The notes below the pieces were generated by a model, which saw only the letters and a program-made list of their open reading frames with translations, made no database searches and had not been told where the DNA came from. Positions 18,485 to 28,053 of a DNA stretch of 64,000 nucleotides are shown here, piece by piece. The position numbers were made by a program, and so were the translations under genes. Each line of letters starts with the position of its first letter. Position 1 is the stretch's first letter. This DNA comes from Epilithonimonas mollis (lineage in GTDB: Bacteria > Bacteroidota > Bacteroidia > Flavobacteriales > Weeksellaceae): assembly GCF_900142325.1 (NCBI RefSeq), contig NZ_FRAM01000001.1:496001-560000 (forward strand), in the 5' to 3' direction.

Positions 18485-21400
18485 ATGAACTCTATAAAGT
18501 CAGTTTCAGTATTCTTGCTGATGCTTATCACTATAAATTTTTCTGCACAAAATTATTATGACCAGCAATGGAAAAAAGTCGAGGACAATTATAAAAAAGG
18601 AACTTACAAATCCAATCTCCCGGTCATTCTCGAAATACAAAGTCAGGCTGTGAAAGATAACAATTCAATTCAGTTGATTAAATCTCTGAAAGCGGAATTC
18701 AGTATCACCAAACAGACTTATGATGATGTCAAAAATGATGAAAAGTCTGTTTTTTTCGCAAAACTTAAAAGTACGGAAGCCAAGTTGAAAGGCGACGAAA
18801 AGCAATTGTTTTATCTTCTGACTTTGGAATTTATCAATGATTATTATCAGAACAATTCCTGGAAAATTAATCAAAAAACTAACATTGACAATGCAGACTT
18901 GTCGCAAATAGAAACCTGGAGCAAGCTGGATTTCAAAAACTATTTATCCAAAAATTATTCGGAATTAGAAAAAGACAATGCTGCTTTGAGAAAAATACAG
19001 ATGAAAAAATACAGCGAAATATTTGATGTGACGGACAATTTCGAATATTTCCCAACTCTTGCCGACTGGTACAATTATAATTATCTTGAGTTTCTTAACA
19101 ATCAGAACTTTTTCACACCGAATGAACTGAAAGTCAATACCAAGAGAATAAATGAAATTTATAACTCGGAAATTGCATCGCTTTCGGGAAATGCTCAGTT
19201 GTATTTCAGACATCAAAAAATCAATTATAATTGTGAATTAAATAATTGCAAAGACAAATTGGCTCACCTTGAAAAATTGGTTCAAGACGAATCTGCAAAA
19301 GGTGACTACAAAGTTTTGATTATTGATGATATAATAGAGATTCTTCAGGAAAAACAGGATTTCAAGCAAGCTTTGATTTGGGCAAATAATGCAAAGGAAA
19401 TGTTTCCGAAATCGAAGTTCATCAATAATATCAAGAACAAAGAAAATCAAATCAAAAATCCTCAATTGAATTTGTTTTATGAAAATGAAACACAAAGCAA
19501 CAAGCCGATTCATATTGTTGCCGAAGGAAAAAATATCAAAAACTTTTCATTAAATATTTATAAAGCTGATGACAATGCCGGTTTTCTGAATTATGTTTTT
19601 GATTCTTATAAAACACCATTTGCGAAAGTCAGAAAATCGTTGATAAGAAAAGACCAATTCACTTTGCCCGAATCTTCGGACTTCAAAACGCATAAAACTT
19701 CTTTGGAGCTGAAAGCACTTCCGCAGGGGATTTATCTGGCAGAATATATTGTTGAAAATTCAGTACAGGAAAATTATTATTTCATCGTTTCAGATTCTAA
19801 AATTGTCTTTTCTAAAAAAGATGACGCAAATCCAAAAGCGAATATCCTGAAACTCGTTAATAACGAAAACGGAAAAGCTTTTGCGAATGAAACTCTTGAA
19901 ATCACAGAATATGTTCGAGGAAAACAAATCGTAAAACATTCGGTTAAAACCGATGCATCGGGGAATTTCCAAATTCCGAATTCTGACAACAAAGACTACT
20001 ACAGAAATTTCCTCATTAATAACGGGAACAATTTCTCAATGATAAATGTTTATGGTTATGATAATTACAATAACCGAAACAAGTCTCAAAACCAGGAATC
20101 AGCCCAAATTTTCCTTGACAGAAAAATCTACAGACCTGGACAAATTGTTTATTTTAAAGTTATAGCAACAGGAATCAACGGTGAAACTCAGAAAGTTAAA
20201 GTCCTTGAAAAGGTTCCTTTGAATATCACTTTACAAGATGCCAACGGCGAAGAACTGCAAACTCTGAAACTGACAACCAATGAATTCGGTTCTGTTAGTG
20301 GCAGTTTTACGCTTCCAAAAAACAAACTGAATGGAAACTTTAACATCCAAGTCAAAGAAAGCGACAATACTTCAGGTTACAACATTTCCGGGTATATGGA
20401 TTTCCAGGTTGAGGAATATAAACGTCCCAAGTTTGAAGTGACTTTTGAACCGATTAAAGACGAATATAAGTATGGTCAAACTATTGAACTGAAAGGAAAA
20501 GCGATGATGTTCTCAGGCGTTCCTCTTAGCAACTCAACAGTGAATTATGAAATCAAAAAACAGAATATCCGTTGGAGATATTTCTGGTGGTATCCGCGCG
20601 GAAATGACAATGAAAATTCGATTTTGGGTAATGTGAAAACCAACGATAAAGGAGAATTTACCATCAAAATCGAGTTGAAAAAAGATGAAACGCTGGAAGG
20701 CATTCAGATTGATAATTATGCTATCAACGCTTCTGTGACAGACATCAACGGCGAAACGCAATCTGCGAATACGAATGTAAAAGTCGCTTCGGTTTCTCAC
20801 TATATCACAGCGAACGACGCTTCGACAGGGCTCAGCATGACAGAATATTTTTCTGATGAAACTGTAAAACTGAACGTTGAAACCAAAAATTACAACGACC
20901 AAGTTCTGCCAAAATCTTACAACGTAAAATTGGAAAAACTGCAAGAACCAAAACAGATTTTCAGAGAGAATTTTGCTTCTGTTGTTCAGGATTTGCCGAA
21001 ACTTTCTAAAGAAGAATTTGCACAGAAATTCCCGCACGACAGGTTTGATAAAAATGATGATGTGAAGAACTGGAAGGTGGAAAAAGTTATTCTTGATAAA
21101 ATACAAAACACTTCGACTCCGCTCAGTGTGACAAAAAATTCAACAACCGACAACCAACAACCAACAACCAAATTAGATTTGGGAAAACTGGAAGCCGGAA
21201 TCTACAAACTTCAATTGTATAATATCGAAGGAAAAGACACGATAAAAACGGAGCAATTCTTCAAAGTTTGGGACAAAAAATCGTTGGGTCAAAATCAAAA
21301 TCCGTTTTTGGAAGTGATTAAACCAACTCAGGATTTTAAACGTGGCGAAAAAGCAAAAGTCTTTGTTTATTCGGCCGTTCCGGATGCTTTGGTCAATATT

Positions 21401-24400
21401 TTCATTCAAAATGGAAAAGGAGAAACGGTTACTGAAATTAAATCTTTCAAGAACGGAATTTTGGAATATGAAACGATGATTCCGAAAGACGAAAGTATCA
21501 CGAGAGTGAATTTGCAGTTCCAATTGGTTGCTTTTAATGATGTAAAAACGGAATCGGTTGATTTGAAAATTGCGGATAGTAAAGATGATTTGAAAATCGA
21601 AACCGTGACTTTCCGGGACAAATTACAGCCTGGGCAAAAAGAAAAATGGACAATAAAAATTTCTGGCGCTGATAAGGAAAAAATCAATGCGGAAGTTTTG
21701 GCGAATATGTATGATAAATCGCTTGACCAATTTGCTGTGAATTCTTGGAGTTGGCAGAAATTCTATTCGCCTTTCTACCAAAGTTCTTATGAATTAAGAA
21801 ATGGCTTGGAGCAGCAATATTATAATAAGAGATTCGAGTTTTTGAAGAATTATAATATTAATTCGCCTCAGTTTAATTGGTTTGATGGTAGACTTTATAA
21901 TAGTAGTGTTAGAGCTGCTGGATTGAATATTGTTCAAGAAGCAGCACCAGCAGCAGATATAGTTATTAGAGGCGTAGCTTCTATACAAGATAGAGAAAAA
22001 ACAAAAGATATGGAAGATGATGAAGAAGGAATGGAGAAGAGAACTGTTTCAATGAAAGTTGGTTCATACACTGTTGTTACAAAACAAGAAAATTTAGAAA
22101 AAATCCCTATCCGTCAAAACCTTAACGAAACGGCATTTTTCTACCCCAATCTTCTCACAGACAAAGATGGAAATGTTTCATTCGAGTTCACTTCCCCGGA
22201 AGCTTTGACACAATGGAAACTAATGTTTTTGGCTCATACCAAAGATGCAAGAACAGCAATTTTGGAAAAATCTGTAGTAACACAAAAAGAGTTCTCTATT
22301 ACTCCAAATTACCCAAGATTCTTGCGAGAAGGCGACGAACTTAATCTTCAAACTAAAATCTCAAGTTTGGTCAATCAAAAATTAACTGGCGTTGCACAAT
22401 TGCAGATTTTGGACGCTTTTACGAATGAAGATATTTCGGATAAATTCGGAATTACCACATTGACCGCGGTTTCCGGATATAATAAAGAGCAATCTTTTTC
22501 TTTGGATGCAAATGGAAATACATCCGCAATGTGGAAATTGAAAGTGCCGAATAATGTTTCTTCAATTATTATTAAAATCGTTGCTAACACTTCGACTCCG
22601 CTCAGTGCAAGAGGTAATTTCTCTGACGGTGAACAAAAAGCAATCGCAGTTCTTCCGAACAGAATGTTGGTAACAAATGCGCTTCCAATTTTTGTTAAAG
22701 AAGGACAAACGAAAACTTTTACTTTGGAGAATTTGAAAAATTCCAACTCTAAAACTCTGACTAATATTTCCAACACTTTGGAATTGACTACGAATCCGAT
22801 TTGGGAGATTATGTTTGCGCTGCCAAGTTTAAAAGATGACACTAATAATTCTGCGGATGTTGTTTTCAACAAATGGTTTGCAGCTGTTTTGGCTTCAGAA
22901 ATTTTTAAAGCGAATCCGAAACTTAAAACCGTTTTTGATGAATACCAATCCAAAGGTTTGTTGATTTCGAATCTTGAAAAAAATCAGGAACTGAAACAAT
23001 TGTTACTGGATGAAACGCCTTGGGTTTTAGAATCGAAAAACGAAACAGAACAAATGCAGAAACTCGCCAGATTATTCGATGCGAATACGATGCGAAATTC
23101 CATCAATGATGATTGGTCAGAACTGGCAAAACTTCAAAATCCTGACGGTGGATTCAGCTGGTATCAAGGTTATCCGAGCTCTTATTACACTTCGCTTTAC
23201 ATATTGAAAAATCTGGGCAGAATCAATGAGTGGCTGAAAGGAAATGTGGCAGATTATCAAAGTTCTGAGCAAAAAGAAATGGTCAAAAAACTGGTTTCGT
23301 ATGTGGATAATGAAGTCAATAAATATTGGTCTTCCTCCATAAATAAAACCAAAGATAATGTGGTCAATAATTTTGTATTGGATTATCTGGACACAAGAAA
23401 TTACTGGGAAAAGGAATATGTTTTGAAAAATGAAGGTGCTAAATTAAAGTCAGCTGTCATCTCAAAAGCTAAAACCGAAAAAATCACTGACTTTACATTT
23501 TTCGGGTTGCATCGTTTGGCAATTTTGTTTAATAATTATGGATTAAAAGATGTGTCCAAAAAATTCCTGACTTATCTTAAAGAAACGTCAACAGAAACAG
23601 AAACTCAAGGTGTTTACTGGAAACAAAATCTGAATGACTGGGGCTGGTATTCTTCCAAAACGGTCAATCACGCAGGTGCTTTGGAAGCGTTCCAGAAACT
23701 GACGCCACAAGATGAAAATTTCATCGAAGAGATGAAAATCTGGCTGATTACTCAGAAAGAAGTGAATTCGTGGGGAAGTTCTCGTGGAACGGCAGAAGTA
23801 ATTTTTACCATTCTGAATTCCGGAAAATCCTGGACAAATGCAGAATCGGACAAAGCAGAAATTACTTGGGGCGGAAAACAACTGAATCCACAAACGCAAG
23901 CAACCGGTTATGTTAAACAATCGATTAATTCTGATAAAATCAACAAAGATTTAGGAACAGTTGTCATCAAAAAAGAAAGCGCAGGAATTGTTCAGGGTGG
24001 ATTATTCTGGCAATATTATGAAGACCTTGACAAAATCAAATCTTCGGAAAATTATATTTCGATTTCTAAGGAATTATACAAAAAAGTAAAGACCGAGAAT
24101 GGTGAACAATTGATCAAAATCAATGAAAATTCGCCTATCAAAGTTGGAGATAAAGTGACTGTAAGAATGATTCTAAACACCGACAGAAATATGGAATTTA
24201 TCCATTTGAAAGATATGCGTGCTGCAGGTTTCGAACCATTGAATGTGATTTCCGGTTATGAGTGGAAAAATAATCTGGGTTATTATCAATCTACAAAAGA
24301 TGCATCTACCAATTTCTATATCGAATATATGCCGAAAGGGAAATATGTTTTTGAATATGATTATGTAGCGAATGCCAGCGGAACATTCTCAAACGGAATC

Positions 24401-24475
24401 ACCACGCTTGAAAACTATTATGCACCGCAGATGAATGCACATACGCAGGGAACAAAGCTGAACATTACAGAATAA
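18485..24475 (+). CDS. Alpha-2-macroglobulin family protein (no thioester motif)
   Basis: A protein of about 1996 residues with a signal peptide (MNSIKSVSVFLLMLITINFSAQ), predicted to be periplasmic or surface exposed. It has a long N-terminal helical region, then MG domains (FLDRKIYRPGQIVYFKVIA is the MG2 hallmark), a likely bait/ANA region near 1150-1200, the A2M domain (NETAFFYPNLLTDKDGNVSF, about 1210) and an all-alpha thioester-domain-like region (DDWSELAKLQNPDGGFSWYQG). The CxEQ thioester is absent. Family members trap proteases. A start at 18443 is possible, but it puts 14 polar residues before the signal peptide, so 18485 is preferred. Three REP-like repeats are translated within it. 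Confidence 0.93.
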   Translation: MNSIKSVSVFLLMLITINFSAQNYYDQQWKKVEDNYKKGTYKSNLPVILEIQSQAVKDNNSIQLIKSLKAEFSITKQTYDDVKNDEKSVFFAKLKSTEAKLKGDEKQLFYLLTLEFINDYYQNNSWKINQKTNIDNADLSQIETWSKLDFKNYLSKNYSELEKDNAALRKIQMKKYSEIFDVTDNFEYFPTLADWYNYNYLEFLNNQNFFTPNELKVNTKRINEIYNSEIASLSGNAQLYFRHQKINYNCELNNCKDKLAHLEKLVQDESAKGDYKVLIIDDIIEILQEKQDFKQALIWANNAKEMFPKSKFINNIKNKENQIKNPQLNLFYENETQSNKPIHIVAEGKNIKNFSLNIYKADDNAGFLNYVFDSYKTPFAKVRKSLIRKDQFTLPESSDFKTHKTSLELKALPQGIYLAEYIVENSVQENYYFIVSDSKIVFSKKDDANPKANILKLVNNENGKAFANETLEITEYVRGKQIVKHSVKTDASGNFQIPNSDNKDYYRNFLINNGNNFSMINVYGYDNYNNRNKSQNQESAQIFLDRKIYRPGQIVYFKVIATGINGETQKVKVLEKVPLNITLQDANGEELQTLKLTTNEFGSVSGSFTLPKNKLNGNFNIQVKESDNTSGYNISGYMDFQVEEYKRPKFEVTFEPIKDEYKYGQTIELKGKAMMFSGVPLSNSTVNYEIKKQNIRWRYFWWYPRGNDNENSILGNVKTNDKGEFTIKIELKKDETLEGIQIDNYAINASVTDINGETQSANTNVKVASVSHYITANDASTGLSMTEYFSDETVKLNVETKNYNDQVLPKSYNVKLEKLQEPKQIFRENFASVVQDLPKLSKEEFAQKFPHDRFDKNDDVKNWKVEKVILDKIQNTSTPLSVTKNSTTDNQQPTTKLDLGKLEAGIYKLQLYNIEGKDTIKTEQFFKVWDKKSLGQNQNPFLEVIKPTQDFKRGEKAKVFVYSAVPDALVNIFIQNGKGETVTEIKSFKNGILEYETMIPKDESITRVNLQFQLVAFNDVKTESVDLKIADSKDDLKIETVTFRDKLQPGQKEKWTIKISGADKEKINAEVLANMYDKSLDQFAVNSWSWQKFYSPFYQSSYELRNGLEQQYYNKRFEFLKNYNINSPQFNWFDGRLYNSSVRAAGLNIVQEAAPAADIVIRGVASIQDREKTKDMEDDEEGMEKRTVSMKVGSYTVVTKQENLEKIPIRQNLNETAFFYPNLLTDKDGNVSFEFTSPEALTQWKLMFLAHTKDARTAILEKSVVTQKEFSITPNYPRFLREGDELNLQTKISSLVNQKLTGVAQLQILDAFTNEDISDKFGITTLTAVSGYNKEQSFSLDANGNTSAMWKLKVPNNVSSIIIKIVANTSTPLSARGNFSDGEQKAIAVLPNRMLVTNALPIFVKEGQTKTFTLENLKNSNSKTLTNISNTLELTTNPIWEIMFALPSLKDDTNNSADVVFNKWFAAVLASEIFKANPKLKTVFDEYQSKGLLISNLEKNQELKQLLLDETPWVLESKNETEQMQKLARLFDANTMRNSINDDWSELAKLQNPDGGFSWYQGYPSSYYTSLYILKNLGRINEWLKGNVADYQSSEQKEMVKKLVSYVDNEVNKYWSSSINKTKDNVVNNFVLDYLDTRNYWEKEYVLKNEGAKLKSAVISKAKTEKITDFTFFGLHRLAILFNNYGLKDVSKKFLTYLKETSTETETQGVYWKQNLNDWGWYSSKTVNHAGALEAFQKLTPQDENFIEEMKIWLITQKEVNSWGSSRGTAEVIFTILNSGKSWTNAESDKAEITWGGKQLNPQTQATGYVKQSINSDKINKDLGTVVIKKESAGIVQGGLFWQYYEDLDKIKSSENYISISKELYKKVKTENGEQLIKINENSPIKVGDKVTVRMILNTDRNMEFIHLKDMRAAGFEPLNVISGYEWKNNLGYYQSTKDASTNFYIEYMPKGKYVFEYDYVANASGTFSNGITTLENYYAPQMNAHTQGTKLNITE
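20820..20842 (+). repeat. REP-like dispersed repeat inside the macroglobulin gene, copy 1
   Basis: CTTCGACAGGGCTCAGCATG followed by ACA. This CTTCGAC...GCTCAG...TGACA pattern is, to my knowledge, a dispersed repeat family common between genes in Bacteroidota. Here it is read in frame as ASTGLSMT. Confidence 0.6.
21109..21133 (+). repeat. REP-like dispersed repeat inside the macroglobulin gene, copy 2
   Basis: CACTTCGACTCCGCTCAGTG followed by TGACA, a full-length copy read in frame as TSTPLSVT. It is followed directly by a CAACAACC/CAACCGACAACC low-complexity stretch (about 21136-21172) that encodes STTDNQQPTTK. Confidence 0.7.
22588..22610 (+). repeat. REP-like dispersed repeat inside the macroglobulin gene, copy 3
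   Basis: CACTTCGACTCCGCTCAGTG followed by CAA. It is identical to copy 2 over its first 20 bases and is read in the same frame as TSTPLSA. Confidence 0.7.
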
Positions 24476-24500
24476 TTTAAACTTTAAAATGTTAAAAAAA

Positions 24501-24535
24501 CAATCAAATGAGGTCATTTGGTTGTTTTTTTTTAT
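24501..24535 (+). terminator. Terminator of the macroglobulin gene
   Basis: CAATCAAATG (24501-24510) pairs with CATTTGGTTG (24515-24524) with one G-T pair, followed by nine Ts. This supports ATG 24563, not the TTG within this hairpin, as the start of the next gene. Confidence 0.8.
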
Positions 24536-24562
24536 TTTTATCAGCTGATGAATGCAAACAAT

Positions 24563-25015
24563 ATGAAAGTACCTAATATTATATTATCAATAATATTTAT
24601 CGGTATGATTTCCTGTTCTTTAAATAAAACTGAAACAACACCGATGAGCCAGGCGTCTACTGTTGAATTCGAAGAGGTAAACCATGTGAATGTAAAACTG
24701 ATTGATTCTGAATACCGGATTCTGAAATCGCAGGCAGAGATCAACAGTATTTATAAAGTAATCAATCAGAATAATCCTTTGCCCAGAAAGAATCCTATTC
24801 CGTCTTATGATGAGAATGAATCCTATATCGTAATTCAGCCAAAAATTGAGAAATCGGATTTTTCTGTATCCAGAATCTTACAGACGGGACAAAAACTTAA
24901 TATTGACATTGAAACCTTTGACAACCCTGAATTCAAGAAAAAAAACAATCCGGCAAGTATAATCAAAATAAATAAAAGCAACAGCTTTGAACAATTAGAA
25001 ATTAAAACAACTTAA
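24563..25015 (+). CDS. Lipoprotein, possibly PrcB-like
   Basis: A 150-residue lipoprotein. MKVPNIILSIIFIGMISC gives a clear lipobox ending in Cys. An earlier ATG at 24548 and a TTG at 24518 are in frame but fall before the signal peptide. The mature part (DSEYRILKSQAEINSIYKVI, then SYIVIQPKIEKSDFSVSRIL and SIIKINKSNSFEQLEI) loosely recalls the PrcB C-terminal family, which partners secreted proteases. This resemblance is weak. Only 11 bp separate it from the T9SS metalloprotease gene, so the two are probably expressed together, and a chaperone or inhibitor role toward that protease is an inference. Confidence 0.7.
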   Translation: MKVPNIILSIIFIGMISCSLNKTETTPMSQASTVEFEEVNHVNVKLIDSEYRILKSQAEINSIYKVINQNNPLPRKNPIPSYDENESYIVIQPKIEKSDFSVSRILQTGQKLNIDIETFDNPEFKKKNNPASIIKINKSNSFEQLEIKTT

Positions 25016-25026
25016 ATATTTTAACA

Positions 25027-27249
25027 ATGAATAAAAAATTACTTATTTCCGCAGCAGTAGTTTTCTCAGGAATGCTATTCTCGCAGAAAAATTACTGGAA
25101 GCAGGTATCAGGTATCAGCAGCAGGACTGCTGTTTATGATAAAACGGCTGCTCCTGTAAAATACCATTTATACCAGGTGAATGTTGATGAAATCAAGGCT
25201 GATCTTTCAAAAGCACCTGAACGTTTTTCCAACGATGAATCTTTGATATTAAAATTCCCAACCACAGAAGGGAAATTAGTGGATTATGTGATTCAGGAAG
25301 CGTCTGTCATGGATCCTGTTTTACAGGCAAAATATTCTGATATCAGATCGTATGTCGGCTATGAAAAAGGAAATACAGGGAACTCAATCCGTTTCAGTAT
25401 ATCGCCTTATGACGGTATTAATGTAATGTATTTCAATGCTGGAAAAACGGCATATCTTGATACATACACCAAAGATAAATCAACTTATATTATTTATAAC
25501 CGTGAGGATCTGTTATCTGACAATGAAAAATTTGTTTGCGGATACAAGGATTCCGGTGCTGAACCATCTCTTGCGCCCAATGAAGCTTCTCTTGTACAGG
25601 ACGGGCAGTGGAGAAACTACAGGTTAGCGTTATCTTCCACTGTTGAATATTCTAACTATCATATCAACAGAGCCGGTTTAAGCGGTGGAACTACAGAACA
25701 GAAAAAAGCGGCTGTTCTTGCAGCTATGAACACATCCATGACCAGAGTCAACGGAATCTATGAGAAAACAATCTCTCTTACAATGACTATGATCGCTAAC
25801 AATGATCTTTTGATTTCTGTTGATGTGGATGCTTATGGACCAGGGTTTACAAATAATGACGGAGAAATTCTTCTTGATGAAAATCAGGCATTTATTGATC
25901 AGACTATAGGTAGCTCAGCTTATGACATAGGACACATTTTCAGTACAGGCGGCGGCGGTATTGCACAGCTTAGATCGCCTTGTACAGGCAGTAAAGCAAG
26001 AGGTGTTACAGGCAGAGGCGCACCTATCAATGATGCTTTTGATATTGATTATGTAGCGCACGAGATGGGACATCAGTGGGGCGCACAACATACGTTTGAT
26101 AACTCATGTGGAAATAACAGAACTGCAGCAACTTCTGTAGAACCAGGCAGCGGAAGCACGATTATGGCTTATGCAGGAATCTGTGCTCCGAATATTCAAT
26201 CCCGTAGTGATGCTTATTTCCATGTTGTAAGTGTGAACCAAATGTACAGCAATATCACGACTGGAACTGGAGCTGGCTGTGCCGTTAAAACACCAAACAA
26301 TAATCGTGTTCCGGTTATTGAGCCATTAACTAGTTATAGTATTCCAAACGGAACTGCATTCGTACTTTCTGCAAATGCAACAGACCCGGATGGCGATGCT
26401 TTAACTTACCTTTGGGAGCAGACCAACACAAAAAACTCAACCACTTCCACCGCTCCGAGTTCTACACAAACTACTGGCGCTGTCTTCAGATCGTATTTTC
26501 CTAAAACTACCAATGAACGTTATTTTCCTGTAATGACTGCTGTTTCCGCAGGAAATCTTGCACCAACGTGGGAGGTAATCCCGACTGTGGCCAGAACGCT
26601 TAACTTCTCAGTTTTCGTAAATGATAATAAAGCTACAGGAAATCAGGCGGCGAGAGCCAATATGTCAGTAAATACAACCAGTTCAGGACCTTTTAAAGTT
26701 ACATCACAGACCGCTGCAGCAAACTATGTTGGTGGATCTCAGCTGAATGTGACCTGGGACGTTGCGGGAACAACAGAAGCACCAATCAGCACTCAGAACG
26801 TTAAGATCCTTATATCTTCTGATAATGGATTAACATTCCCGGTTGTTCTGGCAGAAAGTGTTCCTAATAACGGAAGTGCAGTTATCACTTTACCAAATGA
26901 AGATAACAGCAACGCAAGAATAATGGTCAAAGCGGTTGGAAATATTTATTTTGCAGTTAATTCAGCAAGATTTAACATCAGTAAAAACATGGCAGTGAAT
27001 GAATCTGCACTTAGCAAAAGCTTTGCAATCTATCCTAATCCTGCTAAAGGTGAAGTGAACATCTCATTAACGAAAGTTTACAAAGGTGCAACTTATCAGA
27101 TAATTGACCTTTCGGGGAAACTAATCTCCGGCGGAAATCTTGAAAATGAAAAAACACAAATCAATATCTCCCGTCTTAAAACAGGAACCTACAGAATGGT
27201 TGTTTCCAGCAACGGAGAAACAACGAGTAAAAATCTTATTGTAAAATAA
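25027..27249 (+). CDS. Reprolysin-like zinc metalloprotease with T9SS type A sorting domain
   Basis: A 740-residue secreted protease. A signal peptide (LLISAAVVFSGMLFSQ) is followed by a propeptide and then a metzincin catalytic domain with HEMGHQWGAQH (about 345-355, three His zinc ligands and the catalytic Glu). Next comes a Met-turn candidate (STIMAYAGIC) and Ig-like domains. The last ~75 residues form a type A T9SS C-terminal domain (FAIYPNPAKGEVNISL, YQIIDLSGKLI, YRMVVSS, KNLIVK), so the enzyme crosses the outer membrane by the Por system. Close relatives are annotated as reprolysin-family M12B-like. It ends at a bidirectional terminator. Confidence 0.93.
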   Translation: MNKKLLISAAVVFSGMLFSQKNYWKQVSGISSRTAVYDKTAAPVKYHLYQVNVDEIKADLSKAPERFSNDESLILKFPTTEGKLVDYVIQEASVMDPVLQAKYSDIRSYVGYEKGNTGNSIRFSISPYDGINVMYFNAGKTAYLDTYTKDKSTYIIYNREDLLSDNEKFVCGYKDSGAEPSLAPNEASLVQDGQWRNYRLALSSTVEYSNYHINRAGLSGGTTEQKKAAVLAAMNTSMTRVNGIYEKTISLTMTMIANNDLLISVDVDAYGPGFTNNDGEILLDENQAFIDQTIGSSAYDIGHIFSTGGGGIAQLRSPCTGSKARGVTGRGAPINDAFDIDYVAHEMGHQWGAQHTFDNSCGNNRTAATSVEPGSGSTIMAYAGICAPNIQSRSDAYFHVVSVNQMYSNITTGTGAGCAVKTPNNNRVPVIEPLTSYSIPNGTAFVLSANATDPDGDALTYLWEQTNTKNSTTSTAPSSTQTTGAVFRSYFPKTTNERYFPVMTAVSAGNLAPTWEVIPTVARTLNFSVFVNDNKATGNQAARANMSVNTTSSGPFKVTSQTAAANYVGGSQLNVTWDVAGTTEAPISTQNVKILISSDNGLTFPVVLAESVPNNGSAVITLPNEDNSNARIMVKAVGNIYFAVNSARFNISKNMAVNESALSKSFAIYPNPAKGEVNISLTKVYKGATYQIIDLSGKLISGGNLENEKTQINISRLKTGTYRMVVSSNGETTSKNLIVK

Positions 27250-27270
27250 GCACCAGATCACTGATAACAA

Positions 27271-27300
27271 AAAACCAACTTCTATTGAAGTTGGTTTTTT
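27271..27300. terminator. Bidirectional terminator between the protease and porin genes
   Basis: AAAACCAACTTC (27271-27282), loop TATT, then GAAGTTGGTTTT with T-runs on both strands. It lies between convergent genes and can serve both. Confidence 0.85.
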
Positions 27301-27303
27301 AAT

Positions 27304-27894
27304 TTATAAGCCAAATTGCAATCCAATCTGCAATCCGTTATTGCGCAATTGCTTATCACTGTTATTCCAGCTTGTGGAACCGTTTTTCTTGATATCGGTA
27401 AAGCCTGCAAGATATCTTACACCAATGGCCATATTGTTAAATTTGTAACCCAGTCCCAGACCGACACTCAGGTCAAATTGATTATAGGCGTCCTTATCTT
27501 TCTCTATGATCGTTTTGTTGTCAGTTTCATATTTGTTTTTATTGCTAACCAAAAAACCCAGTTGAGGACCTGCTTCCAGATAGAATTTAGGAATAGGTTC
27601 AAACTGAAACATAATCGGCATCGCAATATAATCCAGATTGAGAGTATGCGATGTTTTCCCGTTTTCGTACTTCACGCCCATGTTGTTGTAAATCAATTCC
27701 GGCTGAATACTGAAAACAGAATTGACCTGCGCATGCATATAAGCACCTGCATAATAGCCAATTTTAGAATTCGTATCACTCCAACCGTTCTCCTTGCTTA
27801 CTGTAGAGATATTAACACCGCCCTTGACTCCGAAAGACTGAGAATAAACCATTGACACGGTAACTAACCCTAAAATTCCAAAAAATCTCTTCAT
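27304..27894 (-). CDS. Outer-membrane beta-barrel (porin family) protein
   Basis: A 196-residue protein with a signal peptide (FFGILGLVTVSMVYSQ), followed by alternating amphipathic strands of a small OmpA/OmpX-type barrel (FGVKGGVNIST, KIGYYAGAYMHAQVN, FSIQPELIYNNMGVKY, FYLEAGPQLGFLVS, LSVGLGLGYKF) and a terminal GLQIGLQFGL strand that ends in Leu. It matches the PF13568-like family of Bacteroidota outer-membrane proteins. No plug or enzymatic motif is seen and the function is unknown. It is monocistronic, between the bidirectional terminator and a 159-bp AT-rich gap. Confidence 0.88.
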   Translation of the reverse strand: MKRFFGILGLVTVSMVYSQSFGVKGGVNISTVSKENGWSDTNSKIGYYAGAYMHAQVNSVFSIQPELIYNNMGVKYENGKTSHTLNLDYIAMPIMFQFEPIPKFYLEAGPQLGFLVSNKNKYETDNKTIIEKDKDAYNQFDLSVGLGLGYKFNNMAIGVRYLAGFTDIKKNGSTSWNNSDKQLRNNGLQIGLQFGL

Positions 27895-28053
27895 ATACTT
27901 CCTTTTGTTTTGGCAAAAGTATAAATTATGAAATAAAAAAAGATAAAATAAAAGTCAATAATTTAATACTATTATATTAATATTAATTTTCCCGGTAATT
28001 TTTTATGAAATTTAAAAGAACTATGACTGAAAAAAAAAAATTGTATTTGGGTT

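Noticed and set aside
20534-21106. Long antisense frame in the macroglobulin gene
   Set aside because: Composition is a mirror of the real gene, without a recognisable domain; the same holds for 22375-22953.
27316-27855. 179-codon frame antisense to the porin gene
   Set aside because: The minus-strand gene has a signal peptide and barrel pattern; the plus frame has neither.
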